Shown here piece after piece: positions 33,212 through 40,509 of a stretch of 64,000 nucleotides of DNA. The translations under genes and the position numbers were made by a program. Origin of the DNA: JBOGNO01 sp050747245 (GTDB taxonomy: Bacteria; Acidobacteriota; Terriglobia; Acidiferrales; UBA7541). Where the stretch lies: assembly GCA_050747245.1 (NCBI GenBank), contig JBOGNO010000002.1, positions 62,001 to 126,000 on the forward strand, in the 5' to 3' direction. Position 1 is the first letter of the stretch, and every line of letters starts with the position of its first letter. A model generated the notes under the pieces. The model was given only the letters and a program-made list of their open reading frames with translations. It searched no databases and had not been told where the DNA came from.

Positions 33212-33957
33212 CTGAGGGCGAGCTCGAGCTTTCCATTATCATTCCGGCTTACAACGAAGAGAATCGTTTGCCGCAAACACTGGCGCGCATCCTGTATTAC
33301 ATTCGCGCGAGGCATGTTGCCGCCGAAGTGATTGTCGTGGACGACGGCTCAAGCGACGCCACGGCGCAAATCGCAGAGGATTGGCACACGGAACATCCTT
33401 CCGTGCGCCTCGTTTCGAACGGCCGCAATCGCGGCAAGGGATTTACGGTGCGTCACGGAATGCTCGAAGCGCGCGGCCGCATCGCGCTCTTCACCGATGC
33501 GGATCTTTCCACTCCCATTGAGGAGAGCGAAAAGCTCTTCGCCGCCCTTGCCGATGCCGATATCGCCTTCGGCTCGCGCGCTCTCGACCGCAGGCTCATC
33601 GAAGTGCATCAATCGCGCATGCGAGAATTGGCGGGAATTATTTTTAATTATTTGGCGCGCATTCTTACAAGCGTTCCGTTCAAGGACACGCAGTGCGGAT
33701 TCAAGGCGTTTCTACGGGAGCGCTGCCGGGTGATTTTCGAACAGCAACGAATCGAAGGCTTCGGGTTCGATCCGGAGATTCTATTTCTTGCCAAGCGCCA
33801 CGGCTTGCGCGCGCGGGAAATTCCAGTGCGCTGGTCACACGATGCGGCAACGAAGCTGCACGTGGTGCGCGACAGTTTGCGAATGTTTGGCGATCTCCTG
33901 CGCATCCGCGGGAACTGGCTTTTGGGCCGTTATCCTCGCGCGCACTTACGGAATTAG
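33208..33957 (+). CDS. GT2-family glycosyltransferase (dolichyl-phosphate glucosyltransferase-like)
   Basis: A 249-residue GT-A enzyme. The ATG at 33208 overlaps the pcm stop; the frame is open upstream from 33154 without similarity. N-terminal ELSIIIPAYNEENRLPQTL, VIVVDDGSSDATAQIAEDW, and ALFTDADLSTPIEE (the DxD-like metal site) are typical of ALG5-like dolichyl/undecaprenyl-phosphate glucosyltransferases. KDTQCGFKAF is also diagnostic of that subgroup. No C-terminal membrane helices are obvious. Likely makes lipid-phosphate-linked sugar for glycan modification; acceptor unknown. Confidence 0.88.
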   Translation: MTEGELELSIIIPAYNEENRLPQTLARILYYIRARHVAAEVIVVDDGSSDATAQIAEDWHTEHPSVRLVSNGRNRGKGFTVRHGMLEARGRIALFTDADLSTPIEESEKLFAALADADIAFGSRALDRRLIEVHQSRMRELAGIIFNYLARILTSVPFKDTQCGFKAFLRERCRVIFEQQRIEGFGFDPEILFLAKRHGLRAREIPVRWSHDAATKLHVVRDSLRMFGDLLRIRGNWLLGRYPRAHLRN

Positions 33958-33962
33958 AGCGG

Positions 33963-34505
33963 TCACTCGCTTTTTTTCTGTGCCGTGGGAGGCAGCAGCC
34001 CATTGAGGCGCAAATACATCGCGGCGGCGCTGTAATGATCGGCGAAATCATTGGTGAGAATAATCATGGCCGCGGCCCGCGTCACTTTCCTGCCGCCGAA
34101 GAAATCAATCTCGTCGCGGAGCTTGGAATCATCCACGTTTGCGAGAGACTGCGTGCAGAAATCAAACGAAGCCTTGAGCCCCGCGACCAATTTGTCTTTG
34201 GGATCGGTGTCGGCGATCTTTTCGTGCTCCGGCGCGGCCACGCCCGAAATTTTCGAACAAAGAAAATAATTCGAGCCGGAGATGTGCATCACCAGATGGC
34301 CGAAGGTCATCTGCTGGGGCGTGGGGTGGAAGCTGTATTTGTCGGCGGGCATTTCTTCGGCCGCGCCGATGAGGTTGGGCGCCTGGCGCGCTACCGTCTG
34401 GCGGACGAATTCACTTACCGGGCTGGCAGGCTTCGCGGCATCCTGCGCGAAGGCCGCCGCGGGGACGAGGAGTCCGGCAGCCACTGCAATCAGGAATCTT
34501 TTCAT
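33963..34505 (-). CDS. Secreted DinB-family protein
   Basis: A 180-residue protein with a signal peptide (MKRFLIAVAAGLLVPAAAFA); the start at 34505 has AGGGAGAAAG upstream. The mature part is a DinB/DfsB four-helix bundle: EFVRQTVARQAPNLIGAAEE, MTFGHLVMHISGSNYFLCSK and NDFADHYSAAAMYLRLNGL hold the histidines that usually bind metal. An exported DinB protein is frequent in Acidobacteria. Role unknown; family members include thiol-dependent enzymes. Convergent with the glycosyltransferase gene, 5 bp apart. Confidence 0.8.
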   Translation of the reverse strand: MKRFLIAVAAGLLVPAAAFAQDAAKPASPVSEFVRQTVARQAPNLIGAAEEMPADKYSFHPTPQQMTFGHLVMHISGSNYFLCSKISGVAAPEHEKIADTDPKDKLVAGLKASFDFCTQSLANVDDSKLRDEIDFFGGRKVTRAAAMIILTNDFADHYSAAAMYLRLNGLLPPTAQKKSE

Positions 34506-34600
34506 GAGGTCTTTCTCCCTTGGAGACCGCGAAGAGCATATCGCCAGAACATAAGGGACACAAGGGACAAGGGGGTTGCGGAGTAAATTGTGGAGGCTTA

Positions 34601-34617
34601 ACTTTGTGGAACAAAGT
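34601..34617. promoter_or_regulatory. Perfect inverted repeat upstream of a -35 element
   Basis: ACTTTGT-gga-ACAAAGT lies 2 bp before the -35 TTGACA at 34620. The neighbouring winged-helix regulator gene (35261-35647) makes an operator for autoregulation plausible. Confidence 0.4.
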
Positions 34618-34619
34618 AC

Positions 34620-34647
34620 TTGACAATCGGAGAGCATGTGGTATCAT
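34620..34647 (+). promoter_or_regulatory. Promoter of the membrane-protein/winged-helix pair
   Basis: TTGACA (34620-34625), 16-bp spacer, TATCAT (34642-34647). The predicted start of transcription (34653-34655) coincides with the ATG at 34654, so the transcript may be leaderless. Confidence 0.55.
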
Positions 34648-34653
34648 TTGCAT

Positions 34654-35268
34654 ATGATCTTGCGTGACCCGCTTCGCCGCACTGCCGCCGAGCCCATTCC
34701 GCTCGACGCGCACGCGCGCGAAAACCTGCGCTTCATTCGCGAGACGATGGAGCGCGCCGGTTCGTTTACCGCCGTCCCGGGCTGGGGCGGCGTGGCCATG
34801 GGGATCACGGCACTGGGAGCCGCGGCAGTCGCCGCGCGGCAGATAAGTTTCGGAGCGTGGATGCTCACGTGGCTTGCGGAAGCCGCCGTGGCAGTGGGGA
34901 TAGCCTCGTGGACCACGCTCGCCAAAGCGCATCGTGCCGGAATGGCGATCTTCGCCGGACCGGGCCGAAAATTCGCGCTGAGTTTTGCGCCGCCTATTTT
35001 CGCCGGCGCGTTGCTGACCATCATTTTGTATCGCGCGGGCCTGGCCAGCGCGATTCCGGGGATGTGGCTGCTGCTCTACGGCGCGGGAGTAATGACCGGA
35101 GGTGCATTTTCCATCCGCGCTGTGCCGATGATGGGGCTGTGCTTCCTGGTGCTGGGAACCGTGGCGCTTTTTTCACCCGCTGCGTGGGGAAATGCATTTC
35201 TGGCGGCCGGGTTTGGCGGCCTGCACATCGGATTTGGCGCGATTATTGCGAGGAGATACGGTGGCTAA
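34654..35268 (+). CDS. Multi-pass membrane protein paired with a winged-helix regulator
   Basis: A 204-residue protein of unknown function. A charged N-terminal segment (PIPLDAHARENLRFIRETME) precedes six or so hydrophobic helices, beginning WGGVAMGITALGAAAVAA. The arrangement 'short membrane protein followed by a winged-helix regulator' recurs in Acidobacteria, from memory. The ATG at 34654 lacks a ribosome binding site and falls on the predicted transcription start. The downstream regulator overlaps by 8 bp, so both act together. A sensor/regulator or modulator role is inferred only from this coupling. Confidence 0.65.
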   Translation: MILRDPLRRTAAEPIPLDAHARENLRFIRETMERAGSFTAVPGWGGVAMGITALGAAAVAARQISFGAWMLTWLAEAAVAVGIASWTTLAKAHRAGMAIFAGPGRKFALSFAPPIFAGALLTIILYRAGLASAIPGMWLLLYGAGVMTGGAFSIRAVPMMGLCFLVLGTVALFSPAAWGNAFLAAGFGGLHIGFGAIIARRYGG

Positions 35269-35647
35269 AAGCAACGCCATGCGCCGCGAGCGCGAAGAAA
35301 AACCCCTCCGGCGCGGACCGGCGGCACTGCGCACGCGCCCGCCCGAAGCGCCGGCGCGGTCTCTTGACCAACTCATCCACGAACGGACACGCCTGGGAAT
35401 CGTGAGCGCGCTTGCGGTGAACGATTCGCTTTCGTTCGGCGAGTTGAAGCAACTGCTGCGCATTACCGACGGCAATCTAAGCGTGCACGCGCGCAAACTG
35501 GAAGACGCGGGCTACATCCTGTGCACGAAGTCCTTCGCCGGGCGGCTGCCCAAGACGGAATACCGGCTTTCCTCGGCGGGGCGCAAGGCGTTCGAGAAAT
35601 ACCTGGAGCACATGGAATCGTTGATTCGCGCGGCGCGTGAAAGATAG
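35261..35647 (+). CDS. Winged-helix (MarR/HTH_34-like) transcriptional regulator
   Basis: A 128-residue regulator from a GTG start 5 bp after AGGAG (35251-35255), inside the end of the upstream gene. A basic, disordered N-terminus (KSNAMRREREEKPLRRG) leads to a winged-helix domain: HERTRLGIVSALAVNDSLSF, GELKQLLRITDGNLSVHARK (recognition helix), then LEDAGYILCTKSFAGRLPKT (wing) and YRLSSAGRKAFEKYLEHME. This is the 'winged helix DNA-binding domain, transcriptional regulator' family. It probably regulates its own two-gene operon via the inverted repeat at 34601. Confidence 0.85.
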   Translation: MAKSNAMRREREEKPLRRGPAALRTRPPEAPARSLDQLIHERTRLGIVSALAVNDSLSFGELKQLLRITDGNLSVHARKLEDAGYILCTKSFAGRLPKTEYRLSSAGRKAFEKYLEHMESLIRAARER

Positions 35648-35676
35648 GGCGCAAAAATTTTTTCTCTCAGGACTTT

Positions 35677-36411
35677 ATGATGAAAAGTACTTTGAGCATT
35701 GTCCCACAAAAGAAAGTTCACGTCGCCATCGTCATGGACGGCAACGGGCGCTGGGCGGCGGCCCGCGGCCTGGCGCGCTCGGCGGGACACCGCGCTGGCG
35801 CCGAGGCGGTTCGCCGCGTGGTCGCGGCGGCCGCGGGATTGGGCGTGGGCACGCTGACGCTCTACGCTTTTTCTGCTGACAACTGGCAGCGGCCGGCCGG
35901 GGAAGTCGCACTGCTCCATGGACTCTTTGAGGATTTTCTGCTGCGCGACGCCGCGCAATTTGCCGCGGCGGGCGTGCGGCTGCGCGTCATCGGGCGGCGC
36001 GACCGGATCTCGCCTTCTCTGGTGACGGCCATCGAAGCGGCCGAGCGCGCCACGGCCAAGCTCCGACAGCTCGAAGTGAGAATCGCGGTGGATTATTCCT
36101 CGCGCGAAGCCATCCTGCGCGCCGCGTGCTGGATGCTTTCGAGCCGCGAAGTGACTCCGCGCGAATTCGAGCGGCGGCTAGGAGAAGTGACTCACGCGGG
36201 CGGGAGCTCCCAGGAAGTCGATTTGATGATCCGGACGGGCGGCGAGCGGCGGCTGAGCGATTTTCTGCTCTGGGAAGCGGCGTACGCCGAGCTGGTTTTC
36301 TCACCCTGCATGTGGCCCGATTTCGACGCGGCCGATCTGCGCGCCGCGCTGGACGAATTTCGTTCGCGCGAGCGGCGATTTGGGAGGCTGCCGGAAGCCG
36401 CGGCAGTTTAA
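35677..36411 (+). CDS. uppS: Undecaprenyl (cis-isoprenyl) diphosphate synthase
   Basis: A 244-residue cis-prenyltransferase; start at either ATG of the ATGATG at 35677. HVAIVMDGNGRWAAARGL is the substrate-binding P-loop motif with the catalytic aspartate. LTLYAFSADNWQRP and DLMIRTGGERRLSDFLLWE to YAELVFSPCMWPDF are the other signature regions. It condenses isopentenyl diphosphate units on farnesyl diphosphate to make the lipid carrier of peptidoglycan, O-antigen and EPS. In many bacteria it adjoins cdsA/dxr; here it does not, so it may be a second copy. Position fits supply of the carrier for the EPS genes. Confidence 0.9.
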   Translation: MMKSTLSIVPQKKVHVAIVMDGNGRWAAARGLARSAGHRAGAEAVRRVVAAAAGLGVGTLTLYAFSADNWQRPAGEVALLHGLFEDFLLRDAAQFAAAGVRLRVIGRRDRISPSLVTAIEAAERATAKLRQLEVRIAVDYSSREAILRAACWMLSSREVTPREFERRLGEVTHAGGSSQEVDLMIRTGGERRLSDFLLWEAAYAELVFSPCMWPDFDAADLRAALDEFRSRERRFGRLPEAAAV

Positions 36412-36459
36412 CGAAGATGTTCCGCAATCTTAAGGAGAGTTTCTTAAAAAGGAGACGTT

Positions 36460-37263
36460 ATGCAAGCGAGGCAAATCGAAGCATTCCTGAGCGCACTATC
36501 GTTTCTGGGCACGCTGGGATGCGTTTTCGCAGCCGTGATTCTAGTGGCGGGAGCAAAACTCATCGGAGAAAAGCGGCTGCGAGGTGCGCTCACACATTCG
36601 TTTGACTGGATTTTCAGCGGACGCGGGCTGACCGCGAAAATTTCGCTCGCGACAGGAATTTTGCTCGCGGGATATTTCGCCGCGCTTCTGGCCGTTTCGA
36701 TCGGGAGCCATGAATGGACGCTGCCATCGGGTGAAGAAAAATATTTCTGCGAGGTGGACTGCCATCTGGCCTATTCCACGGATGGCGTCAGCACGGCGAA
36801 GACGCTCGGCCAGGCCACAAATTCTGTTTCCGCCGCGGGAGTTTTCTACATTGTCTCGGTGCGCACGCGGTTCAACGAGAAGACTATTTCCGAACACCGC
36901 GGGAATGGGCCGTTGCAGCCCTCTCCGCGAGTGGTGACGCTGGTAGACGAGCAAGGCCGACGATACGAGATTTCGAACCGAGGCGAGGAAGCGCTCGAGG
37001 AGACGCTGCCTCATTTCACGCCACTCACGCAGGAACTTCGCCCGGGTGAATCCTATTCGACTCCGCTGGCGTTCGACGTTCCCTCCGACGCCCGCAACTT
37101 GCGGCTACTCATTGAAAGTCCGAGCATGCCCAGCTGGATTGGGAAAGTCGCCATCGGCGACGAAGAAAGCTTTTTGCACAAGAAGGTATTTCTCAGCCTG
37201 GGGCCGGTGTCGAATGGAGTCCGGGCTGGGCGAATCGGAATGGAATCAACGCCCGGAATGTAA
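36460..37263 (+). CDS. Membrane-anchored hypothetical protein (DUF4352-like outer domain)
   Basis: A 267-residue protein with GGAG upstream of the ATG. Two N-terminal membrane helices (LSALSFLGTLGCVFAAVILV, and ISLATGILLAGYFAALLAV) are followed by an extracytoplasmic beta-sandwich-like domain. EKYFCEVDCHLAYS carries a cysteine pair, and LRPGESYSTPLAFDVPSDAR is typical of DUF4352/telokin-like folds. The 3' end overlaps the convergent NUDIX gene by 18 bp. Role unknown. Confidence 0.6.
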   Translation: MQARQIEAFLSALSFLGTLGCVFAAVILVAGAKLIGEKRLRGALTHSFDWIFSGRGLTAKISLATGILLAGYFAALLAVSIGSHEWTLPSGEEKYFCEVDCHLAYSTDGVSTAKTLGQATNSVSAAGVFYIVSVRTRFNEKTISEHRGNGPLQPSPRVVTLVDEQGRRYEISNRGEEALEETLPHFTPLTQELRPGESYSTPLAFDVPSDARNLRLLIESPSMPSWIGKVAIGDEESFLHKKVFLSLGPVSNGVRAGRIGMESTPGM

Positions 37264-37710
37264 TGAGCCGTTGCGCTCGCGCGCCATCTGAAATGCTTTC
37301 TGAAGCACGCGCGTGGCCGTCGGAGTAAGCCGGTAGGCCGCTAGCTCTTCTTCGCTGGCCCAGGCAACCTCGGTTACATCGCTTGCAGCGCGCGGCTCTC
37401 CCGCCAGGATTTCGCAGAGATAATCGGCGATGACGAAGTGATACTGGGCACGCCCCTGCGCGTCAGGAAAAATGCGGTCGAACACTTCGATGAGCTCGAG
37501 CGCGCGGACCTCGAGACCGGTCTCCTCTTTCAGCTCGCGCACCACGCCCGCGGTGAGCGATTCTCCCAGCTCGAGCGTGCCGCCGGGAATGGACCATTCG
37601 CCCGCCAGCGGCGGACCGCCGCGACGAATCAGGAGCGCGCGGCCACCGCGAATCGCCACGCCTCCTACTCCTACCACCGGACGCGCTGGATATTCACGCT
37701 GAGGCGACAC
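37246..37710 (-). CDS. NUDIX hydrolase
   Basis: A 154-residue enzyme. The start is set at GTG 37710 (AGGA upstream); the longer frame up to 37992 is antisense to the zinc-ribbon gene and has a meaningless Ser-rich start. A full NUDIX box is seen: GGTLELGESLTAGVVRELKE then ETGLEV (Gx5Ex7REUxEExGU). The opening VVGVGGVAIRGGRALLIRRG is typical. Hydrolyses a nucleoside diphosphate linked to X; the ADP-ribose or (d)NTP substrate cannot be told. Confidence 0.87.
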   Translation of the reverse strand: MSPQREYPARPVVGVGGVAIRGGRALLIRRGGPPLAGEWSIPGGTLELGESLTAGVVRELKEETGLEVRALELIEVFDRIFPDAQGRAQYHFVIADYLCEILAGEPRAASDVTEVAWASEEELAAYRLTPTATRVLQKAFQMARERNGSLHSGR

Positions 37711-37801
37711 GCTTAGGATCCTAGTGGGGAATTGCTTGACAACGCCATTATATAATACGCTCCTCGAATGCCAGCAGGTGGCGCAAGGAGGTCGCCCCGT
37801 C

Positions 37802-38035
37802 GTGCGATGCCCAAAATGTGACGCCGAAATTGATGTCGATGAAGATGAAGTGGAAGAAGGCGAGATCCTGAGTTGTTCGGAATGCGACGCGGAAATGGAA
37901 GTCATCCAGGTGCATCCTGTGAAGCTCAATGTCATTTCCGAAGAAGACGAGGATGACGACGAGGAAGAAGAGGGGAGCTTGAAGAAGGACAAAGAGGAAC
38001 TCGGCGAATTGGAAGAGGAAGAAGAGGAGGAATAA
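37802..38035 (+). CDS. LysW-like zinc ribbon with poly-acidic tail
   Basis: A 77-residue protein. AAGGAGGT lies 10 bp before the GTG at 37802; a longer frame from 37724 has no ribosome binding site. Residues 1-40 resemble LysW/ArgW carriers: VRCPKCDAEIDVDEDEVEEG, then EILSCSECDAEMEVI, with two CxxC pairs. Unlike LysW it lacks the EDWGE-type end. Its last ~35 residues are almost only Glu and Asp, ending in seven Glu. No lysine-biosynthesis gene is nearby. It may be a metal-binding or DNA-mimicking protein; this is open. Confidence 0.65.
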   Translation: MRCPKCDAEIDVDEDEVEEGEILSCSECDAEMEVIQVHPVKLNVISEEDEDDDEEEEGSLKKDKEELGELEEEEEEE

Positions 38036-38091
38036 TCCTGCCCGCGCTCCGGCTAGAATCCCTTTTCTGCACACCGAACAATTCAACGAGT

Positions 38092-38484
38092 GTGCGTCGG
38101 AGCCGAAAAGCCCGATGGGTGGCCGCGCTCTGTGCTTGTTTTCTCCTCGCTCCTGCTGTGATTTCGGCGAGACAAGATAAAAAGACCGTGGAGTGGTACA
38201 AGAATTCGTTCCTGATGACTGGGACGGTTTTTACGGATCAGGGATTCATGTTGCCAGGCGCGGAAGTGAAGATTCGCCGAACCAGCGAAAAGAAGCTGCG
38301 CTGGGGAGACACTACAGCGACCCAGGGAGTTTTCGCTATCCGCGTGCCCAAAGGCGATCAATACGAGATCCGCGTCCGGGCCAAAGGGTTTGCCGACATG
38401 ACGCGCAGCGTGGACGCACGAACCGGGGATCGCGAGGACATGACGTTTCGCATGCAGCGCGCCGAAAAAGGGAAAAGTAAATGA
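38092..38484 (+). CDS. Secreted carboxypeptidase-regulatory-like domain protein
   Basis: A 130-residue protein from a GTG start. A signal peptide (RKARWVAALCACFLLAPAVI) is followed by a CarboxypepD_reg-type beta-sandwich: LMTGTVFTDQGFMLPGAEVK, then GVFAIRVPKGDQYEIRVRAK. It overlaps the next gene by ATGA (38481-38484); the two are related in length and fold and probably work as a pair. Such domains in Acidobacteria often occur in TonB receptors and exported proteins; here each stands alone. Confidence 0.75.
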   Translation: MRRSRKARWVAALCACFLLAPAVISARQDKKTVEWYKNSFLMTGTVFTDQGFMLPGAEVKIRRTSEKKLRWGDTTATQGVFAIRVPKGDQYEIRVRAKGFADMTRSVDARTGDREDMTFRMQRAEKGKSK

Positions 38485-38843
38485 ATCGCCGACGGATGAT
38501 TACGCCGCTTCTCTGCGCTCTGCTCTGCGTGCTGGCGGCCAGCGTGCAGGCACAGGACAAGAAATCAGAGGCGAAGCTACGAACCGTGCACGGTTTTGTG
38601 GTGGATAAGAGCGAGAATCCGGTGCCAAGCAGCGTGGTCTATTTGAAGAATCTACATACGAACGCGGTAAAGACCTACATCACCGACGATGCGGGCACCT
38701 ATCGCTTTTCAGGCCTCGATCCCAACGAGGATTATGAAATCCACGCTGAGCTGGGGGACCTGGCGTCCTCGCCGCGTCAGATCTCGCGTTTCGACGACCG
38801 CAAGGACATCGAGATTCCTCTAAAACTCGTTCACCACAAATAA
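38481..38843 (+). CDS. Secreted carboxypeptidase-regulatory-like domain protein
   Basis: A 120-residue protein coupled to the upstream gene by a 4-bp overlap. The signal peptide (MITPLLCALLCVLAASVQAQ) precedes a beta-sandwich: VHGFVVDKSENPVPSSVVYL, KTYITDDAGTYRFSGLDPNE and YEIHAELGDLASSPRQISRF. This is the same family as its neighbour, differing in detail. Envelope or periplasmic location is expected from the signal peptide. Function unknown. Confidence 0.75.
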   Translation: MNRRRMITPLLCALLCVLAASVQAQDKKSEAKLRTVHGFVVDKSENPVPSSVVYLKNLHTNAVKTYITDDAGTYRFSGLDPNEDYEIHAELGDLASSPRQISRFDDRKDIEIPLKLVHHK

Positions 38844-38867
38844 ACGCAAGTCAATTCTTGGCGCAGT

Positions 38868-39809
38868 TTAGCTGCGCATCGGCGCACGAACTCGCAGAGC
38901 TGCGGGGAGCACGCGAATTTCCACCGGCAAATCCCCCAGCAGCTCGCCATCGCCTTGAAACGGCGAGGCGCGCGAAGCGCGGAGCTTCACGCTGCGCGCG
39001 CGAAAGCGTTCCACACCCTCCCATTTCCAATGCTCAGTCTCCAGCACAGTGGGAATCGCTTCGACAAGCCGTGTCCAGGGCATCTCGCGCACCAGGGTGA
39101 TATCGAGCCAGCCGTCGTCCATCTTTGCGTCGGGCGCAATGCGAAAACCCGCGCCATAACACGGCGCATTCGCTATCGCTGCCAGCACGACCCGGCCGCT
39201 CCAGACTCTGCTATCCATGTCGGCTTCGAGCTCCAGCGCGTCATATCCGGCGAGTGTGGAAAGTGCGCCCGCAACATACCGAATAACTCCCGGCAAGCGC
39301 CGAAACCGCGTGTTCGCGAGGCGCGCCGATTCCGCGTCGAGACCTGTTCCGCCCGCACCGATGTAATGTGCGCAGTGTCCGTCGTCGAAGCGCGCTTCCA
39401 GCAAGTCCACAGCGCGGGGCTTAGCGCGGAGAAACTGCTCTGCAGCCGCCAGCGGGTCTCTCGCGATGCCCAGCCCTTCGGCGATGTCGTTGCCATTACC
39501 GGCGGGGAAAAACCCTAGGACCACATCAGCGCTGCACGTCGCTTCGACGAGATGATGGAACGTGCCATCACCCCCGAGCGCCACGATTGTGGAGTAACCC
39601 TTCGCCACAGCGCGCACAGCCTCTTGTTTCAAGTGTTGGGTGCTCTGCGAGCGTATGAAATCCGCGGGGATTCTGCGTTGCGCCATAAATTCGGCAACCA
39701 GTGGAGCAACACGTCGCGCTTTGCCTCCTCCCGAAATCGGGTTGACGATGATGAGAGTGCACCCACGCGCAGGAAGGTCAGGAAGAGCAGAAGCCAAAGT
39801 CGAAATCAA
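38868..39809 (-). CDS. YegS/DgkB-type lipid kinase
   Basis: A 313-residue diacylglycerol kinase catalytic-family protein. Signature: TLIIVNPISGGGKA (18-31), ALGGDGTFHHLVEA (77-90, containing the GGDGT nucleotide motif), and LGFFPAGNGNDIAEGLGI. The later beta-sandwich domain is complete (GAGGTGLDAESARL; PDAKMDDGWLDITLVREMP). Phosphorylates diacylglycerol or a related lipid with ATP at the inner membrane. It lies downstream of tRNA-Met on the same strand but is probably transcribed separately. Confidence 0.88.
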   Translation of the reverse strand: MISTLASALPDLPARGCTLIIVNPISGGGKARRVAPLVAEFMAQRRIPADFIRSQSTQHLKQEAVRAVAKGYSTIVALGGDGTFHHLVEATCSADVVLGFFPAGNGNDIAEGLGIARDPLAAAEQFLRAKPRAVDLLEARFDDGHCAHYIGAGGTGLDAESARLANTRFRRLPGVIRYVAGALSTLAGYDALELEADMDSRVWSGRVVLAAIANAPCYGAGFRIAPDAKMDDGWLDITLVREMPWTRLVEAIPTVLETEHWKWEGVERFRARSVKLRASRASPFQGDGELLGDLPVEIRVLPAALRVRAPMRS

Positions 39810-39882
39810 AGGATGGCCATCAAAATGAGCGCGAACTCAAGTCCGAATACGCACTCCGATATTCCTAAAGCGAGTTTCGTGG

Positions 39883-39957
39883 TGGTGCCGGCGGTGGGAC
39901 TCGAACCCACGACCTAGGGATTATGAGACCCTCGCTCTACCCCTGAGCTACACCGGC
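39883..39957 (-). tRNA. tRNA-Met (anticodon CAT)
   Basis: On the minus strand a full cloverleaf is readable. The acceptor stem is GCCGGTG with CGCCGGC (one G-U pair), the D-arm GCTC-loop-GAGC, the anticodon arm AGGGT-CTCATAA-TCCCT, and the T-arm GTGGG-TTCGAGT-CCCAC. Discriminator A and CCA are encoded. The anticodon CAT is complementary to 39923-39925. The top pair of the anticodon stem next to the loop is T-T. The absence of a C1-A72 mismatch and of three GC pairs next to the loop argues for an elongator (or Ile-CAT) rather than the initiator tRNA. Confidence 0.92.
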
Positions 39958-40286
39958 ACATGGAAAACCATTCGATGCTATAGGTTGGAGTTGGGAGGTG
40001 TCAAGAATTCTGCAGTCTTTGAGGCACAAGAGCCTAAAATTGATGTGCTGAGAGTCGGGCTTTGACAGGCAAACGTAAGTCCTAGTCCTAATAGTACTAA
40101 ACGACTATTGTGAGCCGGCGTCTGTGCAAGTACCTTGGATTCTGACAATACGGCAAGGGCCTCCCAGGAGACCCCTTGAGCAGGGAGAACGGGTGTGTAC
40201 CGTTTAGGCACACTCGCCTAAAATTTTCTTGCTCCTGGCACTGGTCCGTCTAAAATCCTCCGCGCTGTTTATTCTCGGAGGATCAG
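39958..40286. other. Intergenic region, candidate promoter for small ORF
   Basis: About 330 bp with no supportable gene; a minus-strand frame at 39978-40211 has no ribosome binding site or motif. A -10-like TAAAAT before 40260 with TTGCTC 16 bp upstream may serve the small ORF at 40287. GCCTAAAATT-like words occur twice and GTCTAAAAT once. Confidence 0.4.
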
Positions 40287-40433
40287 ATGGGCAGATGGGT
40301 CTCAGTAGCAGTACTGGCGCTGTTGGTGCTTGCCGGTGCGGTAGGGTTGCGGAATGCAGCCGTCAGCCACGTCGGTAATGCAGCGACATTGGTTGCCAAC
40401 GGCGTCTCGCCGCCGCCCCCAACGCCTTGGTAA
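40287..40433 (+). CDS. Small single-pass peptide with Pro-rich end
   Basis: A 48-residue peptide. GGAGG lies 6 bp before the ATG at 40287. It reads MGRWVSVAVLALLVLAGAVG as one hydrophobic helix, then a short polar stretch and SPPPPTPW at the end. It precedes two membrane-protein genes by 76 bp on the same strand. Similar short peptides are common in Acidobacteria from memory. It may be secreted or membrane-inserted. Confidence 0.6.
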   Translation: MGRWVSVAVLALLVLAGAVGLRNAAVSHVGNAATLVANGVSPPPPTPW

Positions 40434-40509
40434 TGGTAACCTGCGGCTAGTCGATCGGTTGACTAGCTTCTAGCATCCTGGCCGAGGCAGAGGGAGTAGC
40501 TTTAAACCG

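Noticed and set aside
34613..35693. A shared AAAGTACTT word upstream of 34654 and in the first codons of uppS (35684-35693)
   Set aside because: Only two short matches, one inside coding sequence; chance is a sufficient explanation.
37736..37756. TTGACA followed by TATAAT upstream of the acidic zinc-ribbon gene
   Set aside because: The spacing is 9 bp rather than 16-18, so they cannot form one sigma-70 promoter; either element alone may be real.
37711..37992. Upstream extension of the NUDIX frame
   Set aside because: It is antisense to the zinc-ribbon gene, Ser-rich from GAA/GAG codons, and has no NUDIX similarity before the GTG at 37710.
39883..39957. tRNA-Met as attachment site of an integrated element
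   Set aside because: No integrase gene or direct repeat of the tRNA 3' end is seen in the flanking sequence.
39978..40211. A 77-codon minus-strand frame next to tRNA-Met
   Set aside because: No ribosome binding site, motif or coding-like pattern; overlaps likely regulatory sequence.
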